DNA of 64,000 nucleotides from Molossus alvarezi (Eukaryota; Chordata; Mammalia; Chiroptera; Molossidae), in the NCBI GenBank assembly GCA_037176705.1, contig CM073889.1:55979596-56043595 (forward strand), read 5' to 3'. Positions 36,378 through 47,303 of this stretch are shown here, in pieces. How positions within the stretch are numbered: the stretch's first letter is position 1; the number at the start of each line of letters is the position of its first letter. The notes beneath the pieces are model-generated. The model searched no databases, was not told the origin of the DNA, and saw only the letters and a program-made list of their open reading frames with translations. A program made the translations under genes and the position numbers.

Positions 36378-36807
36378 TTCCAAAGCCATTTCTCCAAAGG
36401 AAGAAGAGATCTGGTTTTAGCAGATGAGTTTATCCTCTAGAATGGGAGGGCAGAGGGGAAGGGAAATCATGCATTTATCTAAGTGAGCCTAGGTCGTGAA
36501 CACTGAGTAGTATAGCCGCTGTTTAAGGGGGTGGCAGTGAGGGGACTTTGATGCCTTCCAGGGCTTGAGTGAAGAAGAAAAACACAACCTAAAACAACAC
36601 ATGAAACTGGGCCACTGCAGGCTACACTGTCTAGTATTCCTGGTGTAGAAGCTCATGTTTCATATCCCCCTTTTCCAACATCACAGGTGCTCAATAAATA
36701 TTATGGAAAGTGTTCATTAAGTAATTAAATGAAAGGAGTCAAAAAACAAAGAAATTTAAAAGGAGGGACAACCTACAAAATTCGCACATGGGTATAAGCA
36801 GTACATT

Positions 36808-36965
36808 AAAAGTACATTTGGCCCTGGCCAGTTTGGCTCAGCGCTTGGAGCGTTGGCCTGCAGACCAGAGAGTCCCGGGTTCGGTTCCCGCTAGGGGCAC
36901 ATACCAAAAAAAAAAAAACAAACAAAACAAACAAACAAAAAAAAAATTTTAAAAAAGTACATTTG
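36808..36965 (+). mobile_element. Head-only 'mini-Ves' SINE with 13 bp TSD
   Basis: SINE 36821-36905 ('gccctggccagtttggctc' to 'ggggcacatacc') plus a CA-rich A tail to 36952. The TSD aaaagtacatttg is perfect at 36808-36820 and 36953-36965. It ends at the same base of the Ves consensus as the copies at 21080 and 61350. Confidence 0.92.
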
Positions 36966-37214
36966 TAAAATTCAAGGAGATCCCTGACCATTTTGAGTTC
37001 TGTTCTAGGGGTCAGAGCAGTAGACAGCAAGGGGAAGAATGTGATTAGAAAGACCAGACTCTGGATCACAACACCAGATGCATGCCCTTTAGGAGCCTGT
37101 AGAGGAAAAGCAGGTCCAGGGCCTACAGCAGCACCATTGTCTCCAAGGAGTGAGAACCACCAGGCTTCTCACACACAACCACATCAGATTCACACAGCAA
37201 CCTGGAGGGAAATG
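36966..37214. other. Unique sequence, no gene seen
   Basis: Short unique block between two SINE insertions. An 80-codon frame starting at 36993 has no recognised domain. Confidence 0.45.
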
Positions 37215-37752
37215 AAATATCACCCCCGGCCCTAGCTGGTGTGGCTCAGTGGTTGGGCATCATCCCATACACCAAAAAGTTGCTGGTTCAATTTCCAGTC
37301 AGGGCACATGCCTAGTTTGTGGGCTCAATCCCCAGTAGGGGGCGTGCAGGAGGCAGCCAATTAATGTTCCACTCTCACATCAATGTTTCTCTTTCTCTCT
37401 CCCTCTTCCTTCCTCTCTAAAAATCAATAAAAATAACTTATTTAAAAAAACAAAAAAGAGCTCTGGCCAGTTTGGCTCAGTGGTTAGAGTGTCAGCCCAT
37501 GGACCAAAGAGTAGTGGGTTCGATTCTGATCAAGGGAATGTACCTGGGTTGTGGTTTGGTCCCCGGCCTCAGTTGAGGTCGTGCAGGAGGCAGCCAATCG
37601 ATGTGTCCTTCTTGCATCAATGTCTCTCTCTTTCTCTCTCCCCCTCCCTCACACCCCCCACTCTATCTGAAGGATAAATGGAAAAGTGTCCTTGGGTGAG
37701 GATAAAAAAAATTTTTTTAATTGGAAAAAAAAAAAAAGAAATATAATCCCCA
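37215..37752 (+). mobile_element. Two Ves-related SINEs in tandem (type B then type A)
   Basis: The first copy, 37229-37457 ('ctagctggtgtggctcag', 'cagtagggggcgtgcagg', 'atcaataaaaa'), is followed directly by a second, 37458-37737 ('gctctggccagtttggctc', 'cttgggtgaggat'). Outer flanks 'gaaatatcacccc' and 'gaaatataatcccc' look like one TSD, so the second copy probably entered the A tail of the first. Confidence 0.85.
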
Positions 37753-37754
37753 GA

Positions 37755-37865
37755 TGGACAGGATGAGGCTTGGAGGTGAAATAATGGCCCAAAGCCACAG
37801 AGATGAAAGCTGGAGCAGGCCGAATTCCGCCCAGGTTTGTTAGACATTACACTACTGCACCAGCC
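37755..37865 (-). mobile_element. MIR SINE fragment, antisense
   Basis: 'ggcccaaagccacagagatg', 'gctggagcaggccgaattc' and 'acattacactactgcacc' fit the antisense MIR 5' half. Confidence 0.6.
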
Positions 37866-37947
37866 ATCATTCCCTGCCAGCTCCATCTTTTCTACTATAT
37901 CACAATGACACCTATACTGTTACTTAATATTTTTCTCTAAATAATTA

Positions 37948-38217
37948 ATTTTGCCATCTTTTTTATGATTTTTTTTTTAATCCTCAACTGAGGATATTTT
38001 TTCATTTATCTTCAGATACAGTAGGAAGGGGAGAGAGAGAGAAACATCAATGTGAGAGAGACACATCGACTGGTTGCCTCCCCCAAGACTCCAACCAGGG
38101 CCAAGGACTGAACTGCAGCTGAGCTACATGACCAGAACAGAACCCAGGACTCTTTGGTCTGTGGGCCAATCCTCCAAACGCTGAGCCAAACCAGCTAGGG
38201 CAATTTTGTCTTCTTTT
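37948..38217 (-). mobile_element. Ves SINE (type A), antisense
   Basis: SINE about 37970-38200, with the perfect tail hairpin 'tcctcaactgagga' and head complement ending 'aaccagctagggc'. Flanks 'aattttgccatctttt' and 'aattttgtcttctttt' are an imperfect TSD. Confidence 0.85.
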
Positions 38218-38224
38218 TCAAAAT

Positions 38225-38913
38225 CCACATTTTTCCCTTAAAGAAAAATTTATCACTTTATCCAACAATTCCACTCTTAGGTATTGAGTGGAATTGAAAG
38301 AGGGGACTTGAACAGATACTTCCATGCCAACATTCATAGCAGCATTATTCACAACAGACAAAAGGTAGAAACAACTCAAGTGTCCATCAACCAATAAATG
38401 GAAAAACAAAATGTGGTATATGCATACAAATGGAATATTACTCAGCCTTAAAAGGAAGGAAATTCTACATGCTACATGTTATTACATGGATAAACCTTGA
38501 AAACTTAATGCTTAGTGAAATAAGCCAGACACAAAAGAACAACGACTGTATGATTCTACTTATATGAAGCCCCTAAAAGAGACAAATTCGTAGAGACAGA
38601 CAGTAGAATAGTGGGTGCCAGGGGATGGGTTAGGGAAAATGGGGAGTTATTGTTTAATGGGTATGAGGTTTCATTTGAGGTGATGGCAAATTTTGGAAAT
38701 AGATAATGATATAGTTGCACAACATTGTGGATATACTTAATGCAATGGTTTGAATGAGCCCTGGCTGGTTTGGCTCAGGGGTTAGAGCGTAAGCCTGCGG
38801 ACTAAAGGGTCTCAGGTTCAATTCCTGGTCAAGGGCATGTATCTGGGTTGCAGGTTTGATACCCAGCCCCCATCATGGTCATGTGGGAGGCAACCAATTG
38901 ATCTGTCTCTCTC

Positions 38914-38954
<41 letters not shown>

Positions 38955-39150
38955 TCCCCTCCCTTCCACTCTATCTAAATATCAATGGAAAAATATCCCC
39001 AGGTGAGGATTAACAACAATAAATAAATAAATAAATAAATAAATAAAATAGCAAGCTGTATACTAAAAATGTAAAGTTAAAAAAGAAAAAGGTTTAAATG
39101 GTAAATTTTTATGTTATATATATTCTATCACAATGTATAAAAAAATACCC
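38225..39150 (+). mobile_element. Old L1M 3' end, split by a Ves SINE
   Basis: Sense L1M words in order: 'aacattcatagcagcattat', 'aagtgtccatcaaccaataa', 'atggaatattactcagcc', 'aataagccagacacaaaag', 'gtgggtgccaggggatggg' and 'gttgcacaacattgtgg'. They resume after the SINE with 'tatactaaaaatgtaaag'. No open frame remains. Confidence 0.8.
38758..39046 (+). mobile_element. Ves SINE (type A), sense, with (TC)n expansion
   Basis: 'gccctggctggtttggctc' head, 'ctcaggttcaattcctgg' B-box region, (CT)n at about 38914-38950, tail 'ccccaggtgaggattaac' and (AAAT)n. It is inserted in the old L1M 3' end. Confidence 0.9.
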
Positions 39151-39780
39151 CCCAAAAGGAAACCTTATATAGCTGCCTAAGTGGAATACAATGACATGCC
39201 AAAATTAGAAGGTAACCATAAAAAAAAAAAAAGATAAGTATTAAACAATGTTGCCGTGCTTGTGCCTTCTGTGAGTTGCTTTCTGCGGGTCAGAAAAGAT
39301 TGGCAGTGTTCAAACAGACTATAGTCCTCTCTCTTGACACTGTCGGACAGATTACAAGAGGACTGAGAAGGGAAAGACTTGCTCAACAGGTAATTCAGTG
39401 TCTCCTGATCTGGGTAAACCCTAACAACATTGCTGATCCCACTATGGTGGAGGTGACCCAACTTTGGAAACACTGCTCCTCACCACTACCTCTATGCCAG
39501 ACACTGGACACCTCAGCCCACAAACCCATCCAGCTCCACACAAATCCACACATAGGGAAGGGGTGGGCAGTCCTAGGGCTAAGACTGTCCTCTGCACACA
39601 ACAGCCTATCATCCTAGTCCCTGGTGAAGAGGGCCAGAAGAACAGGTGGATGAAGCTAGAAGATGAACCAGGGCTTGAAGATGAAACAGGTACCTAGGAA
39701 GGGGGATGCCAGTAAACTTCACAGATGAGGCAGCCTGAGCAAAGAAGGGCTGCTGGCAATCTCCCTTGCTTGTACAGTCA
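39151..39780. other. Unique sequence, no gene seen
   Basis: Open frames of 113 codons (plus, 39276-39617) and 98 codons (minus, 39177-39473) overlap on opposite strands, with no recognisable domain. No splice-site or start context singles out either. Left unassigned. Confidence 0.4.
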
Positions 39781-40066
39781 AAATGTGCAAGAACGTGCCT
39801 GGCCAGTTGGGCTCAGCGGTTAGAGCATCAGCCCGCGGACCAGAGAGTCCTGGGTTCGCTTTCCGCTACAGGCACGTACCTCGGTTGCAGTTTGTCCCCG
39901 GCCCAGGTTGGGGTCATGTGGGTGGCAACCAGTAAATGTGTCTCTCTCCCATCAATGTTTCTCTCTCTCTCTCTTCCTCTCTCTCTCTCTCCCTCCCACT
40001 CTATCTGAAGATAAATACAAAAATGTCCTCGGGTGAGGATAAAAAAAAAAAAATGTACAAGAACGT
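39781..40066 (+). mobile_element. Ves SINE (type A), sense, with 16 bp TSD
   Basis: SINE 39797-40050. The TSD aaatgtRcaagaacgt is at 39781-39796 and 40051-40066 (one transition). Typical head, body, 3' hairpin and A tail. Confidence 0.92.
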
Positions 40067-40369
40067 TTGGAAATAGTCAATTAGATGTAATACTGTGGAA
40101 TAATAATAATACTAAGGTCAGGAGTGGAATACATTAGCTATGCATTCCAAATACCTGACTCCAGGGCCAGGTCTGCAAGGCAAATACATTCACCATCCAG
40201 CACAAAGGGTCAACAATACCAAGGCCACCAAACCTTTGCTGGGGGCAACATGGCAGCTAGCCAGGAATCCAAAAGCTGCACCTGATTGGCATAAAACAAA
40301 GTCAAATGGAGCACCTTTCATCTACCCTGCTCTGTGGGCCTGAAGCTGCTGCCCCCTGCTGTCCCCAGC
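40067..40369. other. Unique sequence, no gene seen
   Basis: No repeat or gene recognised. A 67-codon frame at 40140 has no known motif. Confidence 0.45.
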
Positions 40370-40970
40370 CTTGCCTCACTGCCAGGCCACATTGCAGCAG
40401 AGTTCTCACCCCCATCTCAAACCCAATCTATTCTAACCACCCGCTCTCCTTCCTTCTTCTTTAAACTGCACTGTCCCCAAAGGAGAGCCAGTCCTTTGGT
40501 TTGGGCAGTCTACTTCCCAACTTGAGATTCCTCCTCCTTTTCCATCCTGCCTTACCAACTAATCTATAGTCCCACCTCCAAAATGGTCTCCTGGCCTCTC
40601 ACTCCTCTATCCCACCTACACCATAGTGAGCTTTGTAAACCTCAGATCTTTACTTCCCTGCTTAAAACCCCACAAATCTTTGAAGTGGCCAATCACCAAC
40701 CCCCTGAAACCTGTCAGGTTCTTAAGCCCCTGCACACACACTGCCCTTCTCCTAGAACTCACAATCTCTCATGTGCTCCCAGGCAGACTCCACCTCCTCT
40801 GGAAGCCTTCCCTGATGTTCCCAGAGCCTCAGAACACCTATAGCGCTTTCATGGTCTTTGACTATGGCAGATCTATCTGATGTTCAGCACAACTGTTATC
40901 CCCTATACTCCAACACAATAGTGAGTCCTACTAGGCAGGTCTAAGCATTCAGAATGCCCTGCTCTTGGCA
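40370..40970 (+). mobile_element. L2 LINE 3' region, sense
   Basis: 'acttccctgcttaaaaccc', 'ctcctctggaagccttccc' and 'acctatagcgctttcatgg' match the well-known 3' text of mammalian L2. The open frames of 84-86 codons here are L2 by-products, not genes. Confidence 0.8.
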
Positions 40971-41062
40971 GGTACAAAATGCACATTTGTACAAAAAGAA
41001 ACAAAAGACATCCATCCTTCACTGCATGGGCCCATTCACTAAGATACTAATAAAGAATTTTT

Positions 41063-41307
41063 GCCCTGGCCAGTTTGGCTCAGCGGTTAGAGCATCGGCC
41101 CATGGAACAGAGAGTCCCAGGTTCAGTTCCCACTAAGGACACGTACCTCAGTTAAAGTTTACCTCGGCCCTGGTTGGGGTCGTGTGGGTGGCAACCACTC
41201 AATGTGTCTCCCTCACATCGATGTTTCTCTCTCTCTCTCTTCCTCCTTCTCTCCCTCCCACTCTATCTGAAGATAAATGCAAAAATGTCCTCCGGTAAGG
41301 GTAAAAA
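41063..41307 (+). mobile_element. Ves SINE (type A), sense
   Basis: 'gccctggccagtttggctc' head, 'cactaaggacacgtacctc' and 'cctccggtaagggt' tail with altered hairpin. Flanks 'aagaattttt' and 'aataatttct' give a weak TSD. Confidence 0.88.
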
Positions 41308-41949
41308 AATAATTTCTTTCCTCACAAGTAACAGAAACTGACTAATTTTAAGCAAAAATTTAGGATTTTCAAGGAAAATCGTGGGTTCTTCTGAAGAAGC
41401 CCAGAAGCAGAACAGCTCTGTGGACCTCAGCAGCCTTCTCTCCTAACACACTATTTCCATCAAAATGCTAATTTCCAGTCCTCCTAGTTTCTCAGCCTCT
41501 TCTTCCCGTTTCAAATTCCCAGGGGAGAGTATCTTCTTAGTTCATCTTGGCACAAGACCAATTAAACATGGAGATGGTCAGGGTCACCAAGCCCAAATAT
41601 GGTTCTTGGGTGCTCACATTGGTATGGCAGGAGTTCAGAGATTAAGGACTTCATGAGGGCTGCCAACCTTCCAGCAAGTATACAGCATTTCATATTCTTG
41701 TTCAAGGTTTGAATTCTAAAAATAATCATGTTATCATGCTGAAACACAGTGATGGTGTGACTGTCAGAAAACCTATGATAAGCCTCAGCTCTGTTCTCAG
41801 GCTTTCCTAGGATATGCCATGGAGACCACAAGGTAACACAGATGAGAAAGGTAATGTGGTGATGTCTAAGGAGCTAGAAAAGCAGTGTCTTCCCATGGGT
41901 CAACAGCAATCTATTATTTTTATCTAATCCCTAAGACTCTAGAGGAAAA
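41308..41949. other. Possible ancient repeat, no gene seen
   Basis: 'tcacaagtaacagaaactg' followed by 'ttaagcaaaaatttaggatt' recalls an old interspersed repeat, but I cannot name it. Short frames on both strands carry no motif. Confidence 0.35.
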
Positions 41950-42018
41950 TGTGGTTCAGATAAGTATAGACATTTAGATCAATGAAACAGAGTTGAGAGT
42001 GCAGGAGTAGACTCCCAC

Positions 42019-42041
42019 TTTTTTTTTTTTTTTTTTTTTTA
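42019..42041 (+). repeat. Poly-T run inside old L1M
   Basis: About 22 T residues after 'gactcccac', in L1M text. Confidence 0.85.
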
Positions 42042-42241
42042 CAGTCCATTGATTATCGACAATAGTGCCAACAAAATTCTATGGGGAAAAGAATAGTCTT
42101 TTCAATAAATGTTACTGGGACAACTGGATATACAAATTCAAAAGAATGAATTTGGACCCCTACCTCACACTATATACATTAACTCCAAATATATCAAAAA
42201 CCTAAATGTAAGAGCTAAAACTCTTAGAAGAAAACACAGAT

Positions 42242-42657
42242 GGCCCAGCTGGTATGGTTCTTTGGTTGAGCATCAACCCAAGCACCAGAAGGTTGCCAGT
42301 TTGATTCCCAGTCAGGGCACATGCCCAGACTGTGGGCCAAATCCCCAGTGGGGGCCATGCAGGAAGCGGTCAGTCGATGTTCTCTCTCATCAATGTTTAT
42401 CTCTCTCTTTCTCTCCCTCTCCTTTCCTCTCTCTAAAATAAATAAAGAAAAAAACTTTTTTTAAATAAAAAAAAAACAAAAACAAAGAAGAGCCCTGGCC
42501 ATTTTGGCCCAGCGGTAGAGCATTGGCTTGTGGACCAATGAGTCATGGGTTTGATTTTGGCCAAGGGCACCTACCTCAGTTGCAGTTAGTCCCCAGCCCT
42601 GGTCAGGTCATGCAGGAGACAACCAGCTGATGTGGCTCTATCACGTCAATGTCTGTT

Positions 42658-42691
<34 letters not shown>

Positions 42692-42775
42692 CCTCCTTCC
42701 CTCCCTCCCACTCTTTCTGATGATAAACAGAAAAGTATCCTCGGGTAAGGAATAAAAAAAAAAAAAGAAGAAAAG
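42242..42775 (+). mobile_element. Two Ves-related SINEs in tandem (type B then type A)
   Basis: Type B at 42242-42490 ('ggcccagctggtatggtt', 'cagtgggggccatgcagg') is followed by type A at 42492-42775 ('gccctggccattttggccc', (TG)n-like and (TC)n parts, 'cctcgggtaaggaat'). The pair sits in the L1M scaffold between 'agaagaaaacacag' and 'agaagaaaagattgg'. It has the same order as the pair at 37229-37737. Confidence 0.85.
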
Positions 42776-42785
42776 ATTGGTGTGC

Positions 42786-43555
42786 ACTTTTGTAATCTTG
42801 TTTGTTTTTTTGTTACAGATATTTCTCCATTTTCCCTCGTTGACACTCTCCTCCCAATCCCACCCCACCCCAGCATTGTTGTCTATGACCATGGTTATGC
42901 ATACATGCATGTAAGTTCTGTGGTTTATCTCTTCCCAACCCCCACCTCCAGCCCCCATCTCCCTCATCTGACGTTTGTCAGTCTATACCCTACTCCCATG
43001 TCTCTGGGTCAATTTTGTTCATTAGCTTATTTTGTTCACTATATTCCACAAATAAGTGAGATCATGTGATATTTGTCTTTCTCTGTTGGCTTGTTTCATT
43101 TAGTATATAATACTCTCCAGGTCGCTCCATGTCATCTCAAAGAAGAAATCTTTCTTACAGCTGCATAGTATTCCATGGTGTATATGTACCACAGCTTTTT
43201 TACCCACTCATCTACTGATGGATACTTGGGCTGTTTCCAGATCTTAGCAATTGTAAATAGTGCTGCTATGAACATAGGAGTACATATATTCTTTTTGATT
43301 GGTGTTTAAAGATCCTTAGGGTATATTCCTAGAAGTGGAATCACTGGGTCAAATGGCAGTTCAATTTTTAATTTTTTGACGAAACACCATATTGTTTTCC
43401 ATAGTGGCTGCACCTATCTGCATTCCCACCAGCAGTGTACTAGAGTCCCCTTTTCTCCACACCCTCGCCAACACTTGTTGTTTGATGATTTGTTGATGGC
43501 AGCCATTCTGACAGGTGTGAGGTGGTACCTCACAGATGTTACTTTTGTAATCTTG
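42786..43555 (-). mobile_element. 5'-truncated antisense L1 3' end with 15 bp TSD
   Basis: L1 42801-43540 on the minus strand: A tail complement, the 3' UTR with the C-rich complement of the G-rich tract, then the end of ORF2 down to the CWRKGD region. The TSD acttttgtaatcttg is perfect at 42786-42800 and 43541-43555. It is placed in the L1M scaffold. Confidence 0.93.
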
Positions 43556-44502
43556 GATTAAACAATGGTTTCTTAGCACAAGCCAAAAAAGAAAAAATAA
43601 ATTGGACTTCACCAAAATGTAAAGCTTTTGTGCTTCACAGGGACACTATTAATAAAGTGAAAAGATAACACACAGAATGGGAGAAAACATTTGCAGAGGA
43701 TATATATCTGCTATGGGATAATCTTGAAAAACCCATACAGCTCAACACTAAAAACACAAATAACCCACTTTTAAAATGTGCATAGACCAGAACAGACATT
43801 TCTCCAAAGAAGATATATTAATGGTCACATTAAAAGATGCTCAATATTACTAAACATCAGGAAAATGCAAATTAAAACCACAATAAAAAAACCACATAAC
43901 ACCCACTAGAATTGGTCTAATTAAAAGATACACAATAACAAGTTTTGGAGAGGATAGGGAGAAATTAGAATTCTCATGTGTTGCTGGTGGTAATGTAAAA
44001 TGATTCAGCTGCTGTGGAAATCAGCCCGGAGGTTCCTCAAAAATTAAAAATAGTTACCCTATGAGCCAGCAATTCCACTCCTAGATATATACCCAAGAAT
44101 AAAAACATATGCCCACACAAATATTTGTACAAGAATATTCATAGCAAGATGGCAATGTAGGTAAATGGAGTATCACCTCTTCCCAAAACCACATCAAAAC
44201 TACAACTAAACTACAACACAACCATCATTCAGAACCACCTGAAATCAAACTGAATGGAAGTCCCACAACTATGAAATTAAAGCAGCAACCACACGAAGAC
44301 TGGTAGGAGGGGCAGAGGGGCAGAGGGGCAGAGGGGCAGAGGTGCAAATGGGCTGGTCCCACACCCACATGTGGCCAATAAAAATCAGTAGGACACCTCT
44401 GCTGGGAAGGTCCTCCCTAAGGAGTGAGGGGTCCCTGTCCCGCATCAGGAATCCAACTCAGGGTTCCAGTGCCAGGAAGAGAAGTCCCCCCCAACTCTGG
44501 CT

Positions 44503-46414
44503 ATAAAAACCAGCATGAGGCATTCTTGTACACCAATGATGAACTCACAGAAAGAGAAACTAAAAAAAAATCCCATTTACCATCGCGCCAAAAAAATTAA
44601 GATACCTAGGAATAAACTTAACCAAAGAAGTAAAGGATCTATTTGCAGAAAACTACAGGTCATTGAAAAAAGAAATAGAGGAAGATATAAAAAAGTGGAA
44701 GCACATACCCTGTTCATGGATTGGAAGAATTAACATCATTAAAATGTCCATACTACCCAAAGCAATCTATAGATTCAATGCAATCCCCATCAAAATACCG
44801 ACATATTTCATAGAACTAGAACAAATACTTCAAAAGTTCATATGAAAGCAAAAAAGACCCCGAATAGCCACAGCAATCTTGAAAAAGAAGAACAAAGTAG
44901 GTGGGTTCACAATACCAGATATCGGGTTATACTACAAAGCGATGGTAACCAAAACAGCCTGGTACTGGCATAAGAACAGGCATATAGACCAGTGGAACAG
45001 AACTGAAAACCCAGAAATGGACCCAAGGCAATATGCTCAATTAATATTTGACAAAGGTGGCAAGAGCATACAGTGGAGTAAAGACAGCCTCTTTAATAAA
45101 TGGTGTTAGGAAAATTGGACAGCTACATGCAAAAAAATGAAACTAGACCATCAACTTACACCATACACAAAAATAAACTCAAAATGGATAAAAGACTTAA
45201 ATGTGACCCGTGAATCCATAAAAATTCTAGAAGAAAATGTAGGCAACAAAATTTCAGACATCATACGGAGCAGAATTTTCACTGATAGATCACCTAAGGC
45301 CACAGAAACAAAGGGGGAAATGAACATATGGGACTACATCAAACTAAAAAGCTTCTGCACAGCAAAAGAAACAATCATCAAAATGGAAAGGCAACCCATT
45401 GTATGGGAGAACATCATTGCCAATGATGTATCAGATAAGGGGTTAATTTCCAATATATAGAGAGTGCTCATACAACTCAACAAAAGGAAGACAAAGAACC
45501 CAATTAAAAAATGGGCAGAGGAGCTGAATAGACACCTCTCCAAACAGGACATACAAATGGCCAAAAGACATATGAAGAAATGCTCAACATCACTAATCAT
45601 CAGAGAGATGCAAATTAAAACAACAATGAGGTATCACCTCACATCTGTCAGAATGGCCGCTGTCAACAAATCATCAAACAACAAGTGTTGGCGAGGGTGT
45701 GGAGAAAAGGGGACTCTAATAAACTGCTAGTGGGAATGCAGACTGGTGCAGCCACTATGGAAAGCAATATGGTGCTACCTCAAAAAATTAAAAATTGAAC
45801 TTCCATTTGATCCAGTGATCCCACTGCTAGGAATATACCCTAAGAAGCCTGAAACACCAATGAGGAAGAATATATGTACCCCCATGTTCATAGCAGCACT
45901 ATTTACAATAGCTAAGATCTGAAAACAGCCCAAGTGTCCATCAGTAGACAAATGGATAAAAAAGCAGTGGTACATATACACAATGGAGTACTATGCAGCC
46001 ATAAGAAAGAAAGATCTCTAATCCTTTGAGACAACATGGAGGGACCTGGAAAGTATTTTCCTAAGTGAAAGAAGCCAAGCAGAAAAAGACAAATACCACA
46101 TGATCTCACTTATATATGGAATATAATGAACATAACAGTCTGAGGAATACAGTAGACCGAGAAACATGGAAGTAGGGCACAGACTGACATCCCTGAGAAG
46201 AGGGGGTCGGGGGGTGGGAAGAGATAAACCACAGAACTTATATGCATGTATGCATGACCAATGGACATGGACAACTAAGCCGGGGACTGGGCGGAGGTGG
46301 GGTGGTGTGGGGTGGGGGTGCCAATGTGGTAAAAAAGATAAATATCTGTAACAAAAAAATAAATAAATAATTTATAAAAAATAAAAAAATAAAATAAAAT
46401 AAAAACCAGCATGA
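44503..46414 (+). mobile_element. 5'-truncated L1 in the HAL1 5' UTR, 16 bp TSD
   Basis: L1 44519-46398, flanked by ataaaaaccagcatga at 44503-44518 and 46399-46414. It carries the last part of RT, the C-terminal region with '[11 protein letters not shown]' at about 45690, and the standard 3' UTR. Reading frames are long (88-107 codons) with few stops, so it is one of the younger L1 copies in the window. Confidence 0.93.
44519..46128 (+). pseudogene. L1 ORF2 C-terminal remnant, young
   Basis: Sense fragments read '[20 protein letters not shown]' (near 44703), '[20 protein letters not shown]' (45050-45109), '[20 protein letters not shown]' (45137) and '[13 protein letters not shown]'. The frame is interrupted by single stops (for example after 45109 and 45460) and small indels. 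It lacks the endonuclease and most of RT, so it is inactive. Confidence 0.85.
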
Positions 46415-47303
46415 ACTGAGGCAGAGGGAGGCTGTAGCTGCTAGAACCCTAGGAAGTTCCTCTTAAAGGGCCCACACACAGACTTACTCAGACTTTATCC
46501 CTCTAAGCTCGGAGGGGAAGCAGCTTGAGGGGCACCAGAGATGTACACGGAAGAACTGACCTGTTTGGCCTCAAGACGAAAGCTGGAGAGGCAGCTGATG
46601 GAAGTCCTACAACTACGAAATTAAAGCAGCAGCCACAGGCTGGTCCCACATCTATGTGTGGCGGATAAAAATCAGGAGGATACCTCGGCTGGGAAGGTCC
46701 TTCCTGAGGACTGAGGGAGCCCTGTCCCACACCAGGTGCCCCGCTCAGGGTTCCAATGCCAGGAAGAGAAGTCCCCATAACTTCTGGCTGGAAAAACAGG
46801 AGGAACTGAGGCTCAGGGAAGCTGAAGCGGCTGGAGCCCCAGGCAGCTCCTTAAAGGGCCCGCGCACGAACTTATCGGACTCTCTCCCTCTAAGCTTGGA
46901 GGGGAGGCAGCTCGAGGGGCACCAGAGACATACAGGGAAGAACTGAGCTGTTTGGCACTGGATCCAGGGCTGGAGAGGGGGCTTTCTCCGGACAAACGTG
47001 CTGTCAGAGGCCTTTGTTCCTTTGGTGAGCCCTTCCCTGGGGCGGCAGACAGCCGCCATATCTGGGACTCCAGCAACCTGGCTCATACAGGTTACCCCGC
47101 CCTCGTGATTCTCTGAGGCCCTGCTCCACCCAACTTTCAGGCCCACCCAAGCTATTACCACTTGCTTAACAATAGGATTGGCCTGTCTTAAATCCTGCTT
47201 CAGGTTTTTCCTAAATTCTTTCAAAGGAACAGCATCTGGTCTCAGCTAGCCCCATACCGCTCATTACATAATACACAGAAACAAACACAGGGAGGCAGCC
47301 AAA

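Larger units (their letters stand above)
35146..36676. repeat. Inverted duplication with about 300 bp arms
   Basis: The left arm, 35146-35450, is the reverse complement of the right arm, 36378-36676. Shared words include 'cccagtttcatgtgttgtt', 'cactcaagccctggaa', 'ctctgccctcccatt' and 'ctaaaaccagatctcttctt'. By eye the identity is near 88-90%, with mostly transitions. The left arm has a 13 bp extra copy of 'ctacactacccag'. The spacer is about 930 bp. The duplication edge on the left cuts into the MIR starting near 35440. Confidence 0.85.
44147..47303 (+). promoter_or_regulatory. HAL1 5' UTR with two tandem units
   Basis: Unit 1 starts near 44255 ('tggaagtcccacaactatg') and continues after the L1 insertion to about 46597. 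Unit 2 starts near 46598 ('tggaagtcctacaactacg') and ends near 46985. Shared words include 'gctggtcccaca', 'tgccaggaagagaagtccc', 'cttaaagggccc' and 'ggcaccagaga'. Unit 1 also has four 8 bp repeats (aggggcag) at 44308-44339. The units probably act as L1-like promoter monomers, which is inference. Confidence 0.7.

Noticed and set aside
39276..39617. 113-codon open frame as a gene
   Set aside because: No known motif, overlapping frames on the other strand, no start or splice context that stands out.
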